Assembly: GCA_002361775.1 (NCBI GenBank)
Contig: DETV01000106.1
Coordinates: forward strand, 1 to 64,000
Direction of reading: 5' to 3'
DNA length: 64,000 bases
DNA from: Eubacterium sp. UBA3279
Lineage (GTDB): Bacteria > Bacillota > Clostridia > Lachnospirales > Lachnospiraceae
Shown: one piece after another, positions 25,176 to 33,741 of the stretch
How the letters are laid out: each line of letters starts with the position of its first letter
Position numbering within the stretch: the stretch's first letter is position 1
The notes under the pieces: generated by a model
What the model was told of the DNA's origin: nothing
Databases searched by the model: none
Seen by the model: only the letters and a program-made list of their open reading frames with translations
Translations under genes and position numbers: made by a program

Positions 25176-25987
25176 ATGAGGATTCTTCTTCTCACTGCCC
25201 GGGACAGTATTGAAGACCGGGTTCACGGTCTGGATGCGGGAGCGGATGACTATCTTGTGAAGCCGTTTGCATTTGAAGAACTTTTGGCAAGAATCCGGGT
25301 GATGCTGCGGAAACCGGCATCTGTAAAAACAAACATTTACAGGGTGGCAGATTTGGAAGTTCATGTGGATACCTGTCAGGTTTTCCGGGGAGGGAAAGAA
25401 ATTTCTCTTTCCGGAAAAGAATTTTCCCTCCTGCGTTATATGATACAAAATCAGGGGATTGTGCTGTCCCGGGAGAAAATGGAACAGCATATATGGAATT
25501 ATGATTTTACAGGAGGTTCCAATGTGATTGATGTGTATATCCGATATTTGAGAAAAAAGCTTCTGGAAAAGATAGAGACAAGTATGAAGAGAGAACAGCA
25601 GTTTACCTCAGATGTGGCTCATGAATTGCGGACACCTCTGTCAGCTATGATGCTGCAATGTGAAGATCTGCTTGCGGAACCTTCTCTGTCCAAAGAGGTA
25701 AGAGAAGGACTGGAGGAACAATACAGGTAAATCTGAAATCCTGGGGAGAAGAAATTGCCGGAGAGATACGGGATGACGGGATTGGAATATCACAGGAGGC
25801 TCTTCCTCATATATGGGAACGGTTTTATCAGGAAGACCCTTCAAGGACAGAGAGAGAAAGCTCCGGTCTGGGACTTCCTATGGTACAGTGGATCGTAAAA
25901 GAACACGGAGGAGTAATCCAGGTCAGCAGCAAGAAAGGCGAGGGAATCTGTTTTTATTTTTCTTTTCCCAAAATTGAGAAAAAATAA
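25176..25987 (+). pseudogene. Remnant of an OmpR response regulator and its histidine kinase, fused and frameshifted
   Basis: 25176-25730 encodes, in one frame, the end of a receiver domain (LLLTARDSIEDRV..., DDYLVKPF), a complete winged-helix output domain (SGKEFSLLRYM, NVIDVYIRYLRKK), then directly the H-box of a kinase (FTSDVAHELRTPLSAM) and a stop. From 25727 another frame encodes the end of a HATPase domain (DDGIGI, IWERFYQED, GLGLPMVQWIVKEHGG) to 25987. Missing are the N-terminal receiver with the phosphorylated Asp, the regulator/kinase boundary with the whole sensor and membrane part, and the middle of the catalytic domain. Three deletions explain this. It sits 14 bases after the PepSY gene, the position of a normal RR-HK pair. 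Confidence 0.9.
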
Positions 25988-26026
25988 AACAGAGGTATCA
26001 TGGATGGAAGGTGGGAAAATAAATAT

Positions 26027-26866
26027 ATGATCGCTTATGAAATGAATCTGTATGAGCAGAAGATATTAAGTGACCGGGAATTTCCGGTACAGGTATTTAT
26101 GAATCGGCCAAAGGGCAAGTGCTGTTATTTTGACATGCACTGGCATGAACATATTGAACTTCATTATGTGTTGGAGGGAGAAACAAAGATACAGCTGAAT
26201 CAGGAAATAGTATCGGCTCCGAAAGGAAGTCTTGTGATAGCGAACAGTAATGTTTTGCACGCAGGATATTCAGAGAAAACCGGAAGTGTTATGCTTGTGA
26301 TCATTTTTGAGATGGAGGCGCTGTCTAAGGAACTGGCAGAGCAGAATATCATTGTTCAGCCGGTTATTCAAAATGATCAGAGAATAGATGAACTGATGCA
26401 GCAGATTTGCGAAGAACAGGAAAATCAGGAGGCAGGGTGGAAGCTGGCCTGTAAGGGAGCCTTACTCTCTCTTGTGTGCTATCTGGCGCGGCATTATGCC
26501 CAGGAAAAGCTGACAGACAGAGAAAGTATACGGAGACGAAAAAATCTGGATCGGCTGAATACGGTACTTCGCTATATTGAAGAAAATTATCCTGAAAATA
26601 TCAGCAACAGCCAACTGGCAGAGCTGGTTCATCTGAGTGATGACCGCTTTAATCATTTGTTTCGGGAGAGTCTGGGGATGGCGCCTCTTCAGTATATTAA
26701 TGAAGTACGTTTGAAAAAAGCGATGAACCTGTTAAAAAATGGTGAATACGCGGCAGCTCAGGTGGCAGATGCGGTAGGGTTTTCAGATTATAATAACTTT
26801 GGGAGAATGTTCAAACGGTATTATGGGTGTACTCCTCTGGAAGCAAGAAAAGGAAAAACGAAATAG
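26027..26866 (+). CDS. AraC family transcriptional regulator
   Basis: About 279 residues with an N-terminal cupin (HWHEHIELHYVLEGETKIQL split: metal-type His residues near 40-44) and a C-terminal double helix-turn-helix (ISNSQLAELVHLSDDRFNHLF and AAAQVADAVGFSDYNNFGRMFKRYYG). It stands directly upstream of, and in line with, the isomerase/oxidoreductase cluster, so it most likely senses that cluster's sugar and activates it. The ATG at 26027 has GGAAGGTGGG upstream; an ATG at 26000 preceded by AGAGG would add nine residues. Confidence 0.92.
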   Translation: MIAYEMNLYEQKILSDREFPVQVFMNRPKGKCCYFDMHWHEHIELHYVLEGETKIQLNQEIVSAPKGSLVIANSNVLHAGYSEKTGSVMLVIIFEMEALSKELAEQNIIVQPVIQNDQRIDELMQQICEEQENQEAGWKLACKGALLSLVCYLARHYAQEKLTDRESIRRRKNLDRLNTVLRYIEENYPENISNSQLAELVHLSDDRFNHLFRESLGMAPLQYINEVRLKKAMNLLKNGEYAAAQVADAVGFSDYNNFGRMFKRYYGCTPLEARKGKTK

Positions 26867-27043
26867 CAGAATCGTATGAATTTATAGCAGAGGAAGACTA
26901 TCTTTTTTCTACTATTTTCGTTATATTAAAAGTGTCGAGGAAAATTGTGTATAATAAATAAAAAAATAAATTGCTGAAAAGAAAAAAACAGCATATTAGC
27001 AAATTTAAAAAGAAAAAGAAAATAATAAAAGGAGGAAGTTAAC
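26867..27043 (+). promoter_or_regulatory. Probable AraC-controlled promoter region of the isomerase/oxidoreductase cluster
   Basis: A 177-base, very A/T-rich gap. A perfect TATAAT lies at about 26951-26956 without a good -35 box, as expected for an activator-dependent promoter. AAAGGAGGAAG at 27028-27038 is the ribosome site of the next gene. No clear AraC half-sites could be assigned by eye. Confidence 0.4.
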
Positions 27044-28015
27044 ATGAAACTTGGAGTATTTACAGTTGTTTTAGGAGATTTGCCACTGGATGAAGCCTGC
27101 GGATTTTTGGCTGAAAATGGGGTACAGATGGTGGAAATAGGATGTGGTGGATTTCCGGGAAAAGCACATTGCGATGCGGCAGAACTTCTGGCAGACGATG
27201 AAAAATGCAAAAAATTTGTAGAGACAATTAAGAGTCATGGTCTGGAAATCAGCGCATTGAGCAGCCATGGAAACATGGTACATCCAAACAAAGAGATCGC
27301 TAAAAAATTCGACGATGATCTGACTAACGCTATTTTGCTGGCAGAAAAAATAGGTGTTCCTGTTGTGAATACATTCTCCGGTTGTCCGGGAGGAAGTCCG
27401 GAAGACAAAATGCCAAACTGGGTAACCTGTCCATGGCCGGAAGATTTCTCTGAAATTCTGGAATACCAGTGGAATGAAGTATTGATTCCATACTGGAAAG
27501 AAAAAGTTGCATTTGCAAAAGCGCATAATGTACATAAAATCGCACTGGAACTTCATCCGGGATTCTGTGTATACAATACAAAAACTTTACTTCGCCTTCG
27601 TGAAGCAGTGGGACCGGAAATCGGTGCAAACTTTGATCCCAGCCATTTGATCTGGCAGGGAATGGATCCTGTAACCTGTATCCGTGAACTGGGAAAAGCA
27701 GGAGCATTGTTCCACTTCCATGCAAAAGATACAAAGATCGATCCGGCAAACGCAGCACTGAATGGTGTTCTGGATACCACACATTATGGAAATGAAATCG
27801 AGCGTTCCTGGATCTTCCGTTCTGTAGGATATGGACATGGAAACGAGTACTGGAAAGCAATCGCATCTGAACTGCGTCTGGCAGGTTATGACTATGCGAT
27901 CAGTATTGAACATGAGGATAGTTTGATGTCCGGAAGAGAAGGACTGTTAAAAGCAATAGGCTGTCTGAAAGATTCTCTGATCTTTGAAGACAGAGGAAGT
28001 ATGTACTGGGCATAA
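27044..28015 (+). CDS. Sugar phosphate isomerase/epimerase family protein (TIM barrel), first of cluster
   Basis: A 323-residue xylose-isomerase-like TIM barrel (COG1082). Probable metal ligands follow the family pattern Glu-Asp-His-Glu: LELHPGF, FDPSHLIWQG, FHFHAKDT and SIEHEDS. Inserted loops rich in aromatic residues (PNWVTCPWPEDF, EYQWNEV, SWIFRSVGYGHGNEYW) suggest a large carbohydrate ligand. The family includes epimerases, inosose dehydratases and the catalytic subunit of C-glycoside-cleaving enzymes. It is the first of five genes alternating with Gfo/Idh oxidoreductases. The reaction is unknown. Confidence 0.85.
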   Translation: MKLGVFTVVLGDLPLDEACGFLAENGVQMVEIGCGGFPGKAHCDAAELLADDEKCKKFVETIKSHGLEISALSSHGNMVHPNKEIAKKFDDDLTNAILLAEKIGVPVVNTFSGCPGGSPEDKMPNWVTCPWPEDFSEILEYQWNEVLIPYWKEKVAFAKAHNVHKIALELHPGFCVYNTKTLLRLREAVGPEIGANFDPSHLIWQGMDPVTCIRELGKAGALFHFHAKDTKIDPANAALNGVLDTTHYGNEIERSWIFRSVGYGHGNEYWKAIASELRLAGYDYAISIEHEDSLMSGREGLLKAIGCLKDSLIFEDRGSMYWA

Positions 28016-28037
28016 TTGATTGAGGAGGAATATTGAC

Positions 28038-29087
28038 ATGAAGCATAGACTTGCTATGGTTGGTTTCGGTGGAATGGCGAATTGGCATTATGACCTGATT
28101 CAGAGAATTGATGATCTGGAAGTGGCAGGAATCTGGGATATTAAAGAAGAACGCAGAGAGTATGCCCGGGAAAAAGGCGTACACGTTTACGAAAGCATGG
28201 AAGATCTTCTGGCAGATGAGAGCGTTGATCTGGTATTGGCAGCAACACCAAATGATGTTCATAAGGAGATTGCAGTCCGCGCTATGGAAGCAGGAAAAAA
28301 TGTGGTTTCTGAAAAACCTGTTACCCTTTGCTCCGCAGATCTTGCAGTTATGAGAGAAGCATCAGAGCGTACAGGAAAATTCTTTACAGTACATCAGAAC
28401 AGACGGTGGGATGAAGATTTTCTCACTGTAAAAAATGTTCTGGCACAGGGAAAACTGGGAGAGGTATTTCGTATTGAATCCAGAGTACATGGTTCCCGCG
28501 GTATCCCGGGAGACTGGAGACAGGAGCCGGAGCATGGCGGCGGTATGGTACTGGATTGGGGCGTACATCTTCTGGATCAGGCGCTGCTTCTTTTCCCGAA
28601 TGAAAAGCTGGAAACCGTGTATGCAACACTGACAAATGTTACCAATCAGCTTTGTGATGATGGATTTACTGCAGATCTTGGATTTGCAAATGGTATTCAC
28701 GTACTTGTTGAAGTGGGTACAAGCAATTTCATTTCTCTGCCTCGCTGGTATGTGCTGGGAGCAGATGGAAGCGCTGTGATCAATGATTTTGGACGTGACG
28801 GCAAGATTATATGTGCGACAGGCATCAATGAGGGAGATGTGGTTCCGGTTATTACAGCGGCAGGACTGACAAAGACAATGGCGCCTCGAAGAGAAGATAC
28901 CATTCGTACAGAAGAGATGCCATGGGCAGACAGTGATATTCGTGACTTCTATAAGAATGTTATGGCAGTGATCGAAGGCAAAGAGGAGCCGAAGATCAAA
29001 CTGGATGAAGTGGCAAGAGTTATGCGTCTGATGGAAGCAATCTTTGAATCTGCCGAGACAAAACAGGTTGTAAAATTCGAAGCATAA
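28038..29087 (+). CDS. Gfo/Idh/MocA family oxidoreductase, first copy
   Basis: NAD(P)-dependent sugar oxidoreductase of 349 residues. The Rossmann fold begins MVGFGGMANWHY, the catalytic lysine is in SEKPVTL, and the C-terminal domain has GGGMVLDWGVHLLDQAL with the conserved Asp and His. AGGAGG at 28023-28028 sets the ATG at 28038. It is placed between two TIM-barrel isomerases, 22 bases after the first, so it is in one operon. Likely oxidises or reduces a ring hydroxyl of a sugar or glycoside; the substrate is unknown. Confidence 0.9.
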   Translation: MKHRLAMVGFGGMANWHYDLIQRIDDLEVAGIWDIKEERREYAREKGVHVYESMEDLLADESVDLVLAATPNDVHKEIAVRAMEAGKNVVSEKPVTLCSADLAVMREASERTGKFFTVHQNRRWDEDFLTVKNVLAQGKLGEVFRIESRVHGSRGIPGDWRQEPEHGGGMVLDWGVHLLDQALLLFPNEKLETVYATLTNVTNQLCDDGFTADLGFANGIHVLVEVGTSNFISLPRWYVLGADGSAVINDFGRDGKIICATGINEGDVVPVITAAGLTKTMAPRREDTIRTEEMPWADSDIRDFYKNVMAVIEGKEEPKIKLDEVARVMRLMEAIFESAETKQVVKFEA

Positions 29088-29114
29088 GACGGCAAAAGAG
29101 CAGGAGGTAAGAAG

Positions 29115-29882
29115 ATGAAACAGATACCAGTTGCAGTGCAGGTATATTCTGTTCGTCATGAGGCGGAAGCTGATTTTGCAGGCACCATGAAAAAACTTGC
29201 ACAGATGGGGTATGATGGTGTCGAATTGGCTGGTCTTTATGGTAAAACGGCAGAAGAAATCAAAAAAGTTTTAGATGAAAACAGTCTGACAGCAGTGAGC
29301 GCCCATGTGCCGATTGAAGAGCTGGAAAAAGATATGGAAGGCACACTGGATACATATGCATCTTTGGGATGCAAATGGATTGCGATTCCGTGGCTGAGAG
29401 AAGATCGCCGATATGGCGCTGAAAAGTATGAGGAGACTTTGCAGTTGATCGGTAAGATTTCAGAAAGCTGTAAGAAGCGTGGAATACAACTTTTATATCA
29501 TAACCATGATTTTGAATTTAAAAAGACACCGGAGGGTGTATATCATCTGGATCAATTGTATCTTGATGCTCCTGCAGGTGTTCTGGATGCGGAACTGGAT
29601 ATGTGCTGGGTAACTGTAGGAGGAGCAGAACCCTGTGAATATCTGAAAAAATATGCAGGACGTTGTCCGCTTGTTCATATGAAAGATTTTCGTCGGGAAG
29701 ATGAGAAGGTGATACTTCTTCCTCTCGGTGACGGTGTGGTGGATATAAAAGCCGTTGCTAAGACAGGTATTGAGGGTGGAGCGCAGTGGTTCGTGATTGA
29801 GCAGGACGATCATCACTATGGGAAACCTATGGATGATATGGAAAAAGGTCTGCGTTTTTTAAAAAAATGTTTGGAAGATTGA
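29115..29882 (+). CDS. Sugar phosphate isomerase/epimerase family protein, second of cluster
   Basis: A 255-residue TIM-barrel protein beginning VAVQVYSVRHEAEADFAGTM, the form seen in COG1082 proteins near Gfo/Idh genes. Likely metal-site segments are LLYHNHDFEF, LDAELDMCWV, PLVHMKDF and FVIEQDDH. It differs clearly from the first isomerase in length and lacks its aromatic inserts, so the copies probably do different steps. AGGAGG at 29101-29106 sets the start. Confidence 0.88.
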   Translation: MKQIPVAVQVYSVRHEAEADFAGTMKKLAQMGYDGVELAGLYGKTAEEIKKVLDENSLTAVSAHVPIEELEKDMEGTLDTYASLGCKWIAIPWLREDRRYGAEKYEETLQLIGKISESCKKRGIQLLYHNHDFEFKKTPEGVYHLDQLYLDAPAGVLDAELDMCWVTVGGAEPCEYLKKYAGRCPLVHMKDFRREDEKVILLPLGDGVVDIKAVAKTGIEGGAQWFVIEQDDHHYGKPMDDMEKGLRFLKKCLED

Positions 29883-29932
29883 GAAAAGAAAAGTTATAGA
29901 AAATAGTTATAGAAAAAGTTGGAGGAATGATT

Positions 29933-31012
29933 ATGGCTAAGAAATTAAGAGCTGGAGTTGTAGGATGTGGCGGTATCGCAAATGGAAAACATTTGCCTGC
30001 AATCAAAAAGAACGGAAATTTTGAACTGGTAGCATTTTGTGATCTGATCGTAGAGCGCGCAGAAAAAGCAAAAGAAGAGTATGGTACAGAGGATGCCCGC
30101 GTTTATACAGATTACACAGAACTTGTAAAAGAAGATCTGGATGTAGTTTATGTACTGACCCCGAACAATGCTCATGCACCAGTAAGTATTGCAGCTATGG
30201 AAGCAGGAAAACACGTAATGTGTGAGAAACCAATGGCTAAAACTTACGAAGAAGCAAAACAGATGCTGGATACAGCTAAGAAAACAGGAAAACTCCTGAC
30301 CATTGGTTATCAGAACCGTTATCGTGGAGATTCTCAGTATCTGAAAAAAGCCTGCGCAAACGGAGATCTGGGTGAGATATATTTTGCTAAAGCACATGCG
30401 CTGCGCAGACGTGCAGTTCCGACCTGGGGCGTATTCCTTGATGCTGAAAAACAGGGTGGCGGTCCTCTGATCGATATCGGAACACACGCTCTTGACCTGA
30501 CACTGTGGATGATGGATAACTATGAGCCGGAAAGCGTAACTGGTTCTATATTCCGTAAACTGGCAGAGCAGAAAGATACTGGAAACGCATGGGGCGATTG
30601 GGATCCGGAACAGTTTACTGTTGAAGATTCTGCATTTGGTTTCATTAAAATGAAAAACGGAGCAGTTATCGAACTGGAAGCTTCCTGGGCATTGAATACT
30701 CTGGAAGTTGATGAAGCAAAAACAAGCCTTTGCGGTACAAAAGCAGGCGCTGATATGAAAGACGGACTTCGTATCAACCGTGTTTCCTATGGCAGACAGT
30801 GCGTGGAAAAACCAGACCTGAGTGCTGGCGGTGTAGCTTTCTATGACGGTGTTGAGGAAAAAGATGCTGATGTAGAACAGCGCGTATTCTACAACGCAGT
30901 TGCAAATGGAGAACCTCTGACTGTTCTTCCGGAGCAGGCTATCGTAGTAACCCAGATTCTGGAAGCAATCTATGAATCTGCAAAGACAGGAAAGACCATT
31001 TATTTCGATTAA
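29933..31012 (+). CDS. Gfo/Idh/MocA family oxidoreductase, second copy
   Basis: A 359-residue oxidoreductase: Rossmann start GVVGCGGIANGKH, catalytic lysine in CEKPMAKT, and GGPLIDIGTHALDLTLWMM with the conserved Asp and His. GGAGG at 29921-29925 favours the ATG at 29933; one at 29927 is too close. The codons are strongly biased toward the set used by highly expressed genes (GTA, CTG, GAA, CGT), more so than the flanking genes. Having two different oxidoreductases in the cluster fits a scheme of oxidation, rearrangement and re-reduction. Confidence 0.9.
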   Translation: MAKKLRAGVVGCGGIANGKHLPAIKKNGNFELVAFCDLIVERAEKAKEEYGTEDARVYTDYTELVKEDLDVVYVLTPNNAHAPVSIAAMEAGKHVMCEKPMAKTYEEAKQMLDTAKKTGKLLTIGYQNRYRGDSQYLKKACANGDLGEIYFAKAHALRRRAVPTWGVFLDAEKQGGGPLIDIGTHALDLTLWMMDNYEPESVTGSIFRKLAEQKDTGNAWGDWDPEQFTVEDSAFGFIKMKNGAVIELEASWALNTLEVDEAKTSLCGTKAGADMKDGLRINRVSYGRQCVEKPDLSAGGVAFYDGVEEKDADVEQRVFYNAVANGEPLTVLPEQAIVVTQILEAIYESAKTGKTIYFD

Positions 31013-31024
31013 TAGTGAGGAATG

Positions 31025-31066
31025 TTGTGGCTGTTTTGCGGCATTGTAGCTGCAGAACAGCCACAA
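31025..31066 (+). repeat. Intercistronic hairpin
   Basis: TTGTGGCTGTTTTGC (31025-31039) pairs with 31052-31066 over 15 bases with one G-U, without a following T run. It sits just before the ribosome site of the last isomerase and may act as an RNA stability or translation element. Confidence 0.6.
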
Positions 31067-31087
31067 ATGCCAGAAATGGAGGATAAG

Positions 31088-31864
31088 ATGGAGCTTGGTA
31101 TGATTAACTGGATCCGAGAAGAGGATTTTGCAAAGGTTCATGAGAAAGGACTTTCTTTTGTAGAACTGGATGTAAATGACCGGGCGCAGGAATTTCTTGA
31201 TAATCTGGAACAGACAGCAGAGTACAGCCGCCGTTATAATGTGCCGGTAGGCGCTGTGGGACGCTGGGGCAGTGACAGAATTGATGAAAATGGTATCCGC
31301 CAGGAAGAACTGGAACTGGAATATCGTCTGATTGACGCAACTGCATATCTGGGATGTGATGTTTATATTACCGGATGTAATTACGTGGAAAGTCTTTCTT
31401 ATTATGAAAACTGTACCCATGCAATTGCTTACTTTGAAAAATTGATTGCCCATGGAAAAGAAAAGGGTGTGAAAATCGCCACATATAACTGTCGTTGGAA
31501 TAACTTTGTATGTACCCCGACAGAATTTAAAATCATTCATGGATATCTGAAAGATCTGTATATCAAATATGATACGTCTCACTGCATTTATGCAGGCGGC
31601 GATTATATGCAGGAAACAAGAGACTGGGGCAAACGTTTTGCTCATGTACATTTGAAAGGCGCTCTTGTAATCGGCGGCGAGAGATATGACGATCCGCCGG
31701 CAGGCCTGGATCAGACAAACTGGGGAGCGTTCCTGGCAGTTTTGCACGCGCAGGGATATAAAGGACGTTTGAGTATCGAACCACATTCTGCAAACTGGCA
31801 GGGAGAACTGGGAGAAAAAGGACTGGATTATACTATTCGTTACTTCCGGGCGCTGGAACTGTAA
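31088..31864 (+). CDS. Sugar phosphate isomerase/epimerase family protein, third of cluster
   Basis: A 258-residue TIM-barrel protein (MELGMINWIREEDFAKVHEKG). The probable metal-site segments are IKYDTSHCIYAGGD, AHVHLKG and LSIEPHS. GGAGG at 31078-31082 sets the ATG at 31088; the frame is open upstream through the hairpin but lacks a ribosome site there. It is the last gene of the cluster; a weak terminator follows. A decayed copy of its last 57 bases is found at 37165-37221. Confidence 0.85.
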   Translation: MELGMINWIREEDFAKVHEKGLSFVELDVNDRAQEFLDNLEQTAEYSRRYNVPVGAVGRWGSDRIDENGIRQEELELEYRLIDATAYLGCDVYITGCNYVESLSYYENCTHAIAYFEKLIAHGKEKGVKIATYNCRWNNFVCTPTEFKIIHGYLKDLYIKYDTSHCIYAGGDYMQETRDWGKRFAHVHLKGALVIGGERYDDPPAGLDQTNWGAFLAVLHAQGYKGRLSIEPHSANWQGELGEKGLDYTIRYFRALEL

Positions 31865-31901
31865 GAAACCATAAAAATAGAATAAACTGAAAAAGTAGAG
31901 A

Positions 31902-31945
31902 CAGGCTGCTGTATGAGAGGATTTTCTGATGCAACAGCCTGATTT
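31902..31945 (+). terminator. Probable terminator of the isomerase/oxidoreductase cluster
   Basis: CAGGCTGCTGTA (31902-31913) pairs with TGCAACAGCCTG (31930-31941) with one mismatch and one wobble, followed by ATTTT. A mutated copy follows the decayed gene end near 37261-37301. Confidence 0.6.
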
Positions 31946-31960
31946 TAAAGGAAAATAATT

Positions 31961-32932
31961 ATGATTGAAGTAAATCATTTAGTGAAAGAATTCAAGATAC
32001 CTGTTCAGAAAAAGGGCAGATTTGCCGCTGTGAGAAATCTGTTCTCTGGTGAACACACTATCAAACGTGCGGTTGACGATATTACATTTTCAGTTGACGA
32101 TGGAGAAATAGTGGGTTTTATCGGGAAAAATGGCGCTGGAAAATCCACCACGATTAAAATGCTTTCCGGAATTTTGCAGCCTACCTCAGGAAACGTCACA
32201 GTTGACGGTATCAAACCTTTTGAACAGCGAATGGAGAATGCTAAGCAGATTGGTGTCGTATTTGGTCAAAAAACACAACTTTGGTGGGATGTTCCTCTGA
32301 TTGAAAGTTATCGCCTGTTGAGGGAAATTTACAAAATTGACAATGGTACATACCATAAGAATCTTGATCGTTATATTCCCATGTTGGGGCTTGAGGAGGT
32401 TATCAACAAGCCGGTGCGGCAGATGAGCCTGGGGCAGCGAGTGAAGTCGGATATCTGTGCGGCGCTGCTCCATGATCCTAAAATTCTTTTTTTGGATGAG
32501 CCAACGATTGGGGTTGATGTTGTTTCAAAGAAATATCTTCATGATTTTATTTCTGAGATTAATCGTGAAAAAGGTACTACGGTTTTGCTTACCACTCATG
32601 ACATGGGGGACATAGAAAAACTCTGTTCCCGTGTGGTGGTGATTGATTCCGGTCATCTGATGTATGATGGAGATTTAGAGAGTATGGTGCAGAAGTTTGG
32701 CGTTATCCGTTCGCTGATGATAGAGTTTGATGAGCCTGTTGGGGACTTTCAGGTAGAGAATGCGAAGCTGACCAGGAGTGAGGGAAACCGTAAATGGTTC
32801 TCGTTTCATCGGTCAGAGGCCACCCCAATGGGGCTGATACGTTCTATCGGTGATAAATATCCTGTTCACGACATTGAAATCATTGAGCCTGATATTGAGG
32901 AGATTGTGAGGAAACTTTATGAGAGTAAGTAG
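31961..32932 (+). CDS. ABC-2 type exporter ATP-binding protein
   Basis: A 323-residue ATPase of the COG4586 type. Walker A GKNGAGKSTTIKML, Q-loop VFGQKTQLWWD, signature MSLGQRVKSD, Walker B ILFLDEPTIGVD and the switch His in LTTHDMGD are all present. The N-terminal extension (KIPVQKKGRFAAVRNLF) is typical for this subgroup, whose two permeases belong to DUF990, as here. The exported substrate is unknown. It starts a three-gene operon. Confidence 0.92.
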   Translation: MIEVNHLVKEFKIPVQKKGRFAAVRNLFSGEHTIKRAVDDITFSVDDGEIVGFIGKNGAGKSTTIKMLSGILQPTSGNVTVDGIKPFEQRMENAKQIGVVFGQKTQLWWDVPLIESYRLLREIYKIDNGTYHKNLDRYIPMLGLEEVINKPVRQMSLGQRVKSDICAALLHDPKILFLDEPTIGVDVVSKKYLHDFISEINREKGTTVLLTTHDMGDIEKLCSRVVVIDSGHLMYDGDLESMVQKFGVIRSLMIEFDEPVGDFQVENAKLTRSEGNRKWFSFHRSEATPMGLIRSIGDKYPVHDIEIIEPDIEEIVRKLYESK

Positions 32933-32942
32933 GGGAATCAGT

Positions 32943-33737
32943 ATGCACACGGGCATGGCTTTTTTGCGTAATGAATTTTACAATATGAGCATATATCGTG
33001 TGTCCTTTTGGATTAACTTGGTTTACACATTCCTTATGATGTACAGTGTAGGTTATGTGTGGCGCGCGTTGTATGCCGCAAACCCCAACGTTAGCGGTGT
33101 ACCGCTTCCCCAGATGATCTCCTATGCTGTACTGGGTGTTGCCCTGGAGGCAATCTTGCATCCGCGAAACGGTCCGCAGATCTATATTATGGAGCAAGTC
33201 CGCAAAGGTACCATTGAAATGGATATTATGAAACCCATTGATTTTCAGTTTTATATGTTTGCAAAGAATATGGGAAGTATTGCGGTGCGTTTTTTGTTCT
33301 TGGTTTTACCTTCATTGATTGTGGCATTTTTCCTGTTTTCATTAAAATTGCCGGATTTGTCTGCGCTTTTTGGCTTTCTTTTCAGCCTGGTTTTCTCAAT
33401 TATCGTGAGTTTTTTCCTGAACTTTATTCTGGGGCTTCTGAGTATGATCACCATGAATATCCGCAACATCAATTGGGGGTACAATGCGTTGCTTCGTTTC
33501 TTTTCCGGGCAGATGGTGCCATTGTGGATTTTTCCCAGTGCGCTTGGCGTTATCAGTGACTTTTTGCCATTCCGTTGCATTTATGCCATTCCCATGTCCA
33601 TCTATATTGGGAATTATGCAGGGTTGGAGATGGTGGGGGCGCTGATCGTACAGCTCGCATGGATACTTGTACTCTGGTTATCATCCCGTCTGCTGATGAA
33701 GAGGATTTTTACCAGAGTAATGATACAGGGAGGTTGA
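32943..33737 (+). CDS. ABC-2 family permease (DUF990), first subunit
   Basis: A 264-residue membrane protein with about six helices, beginning MHTGMAFLRNEFYNMSIYR. It resembles COG4587 (DUF990) permeases that pair with COG4586 ATPases. AGGGGA at 32931-32936 favours the ATG at 32943 over one at 32919 that overlaps the ATPase gene. Cytoplasmic loop IMEQVRKGTIEMDIMKPIDF is the likely coupling segment to the ATPase. Confidence 0.88.
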   Translation: MHTGMAFLRNEFYNMSIYRVSFWINLVYTFLMMYSVGYVWRALYAANPNVSGVPLPQMISYAVLGVALEAILHPRNGPQIYIMEQVRKGTIEMDIMKPIDFQFYMFAKNMGSIAVRFLFLVLPSLIVAFFLFSLKLPDLSALFGFLFSLVFSIIVSFFLNFILGLLSMITMNIRNINWGYNALLRFFSGQMVPLWIFPSALGVISDFLPFRCIYAIPMSIYIGNYAGLEMVGALIVQLAWILVLWLSSRLLMKRIFTRVMIQGG

Positions 33738-33741
33738 GAAA

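Noticed and set aside
29945..31978. A 677-residue open frame on the minus strand
   Set aside because: It is the antisense shadow of the second oxidoreductase and third isomerase, Cys/Phe/Ile-rich with no family motif and no ribosome site.
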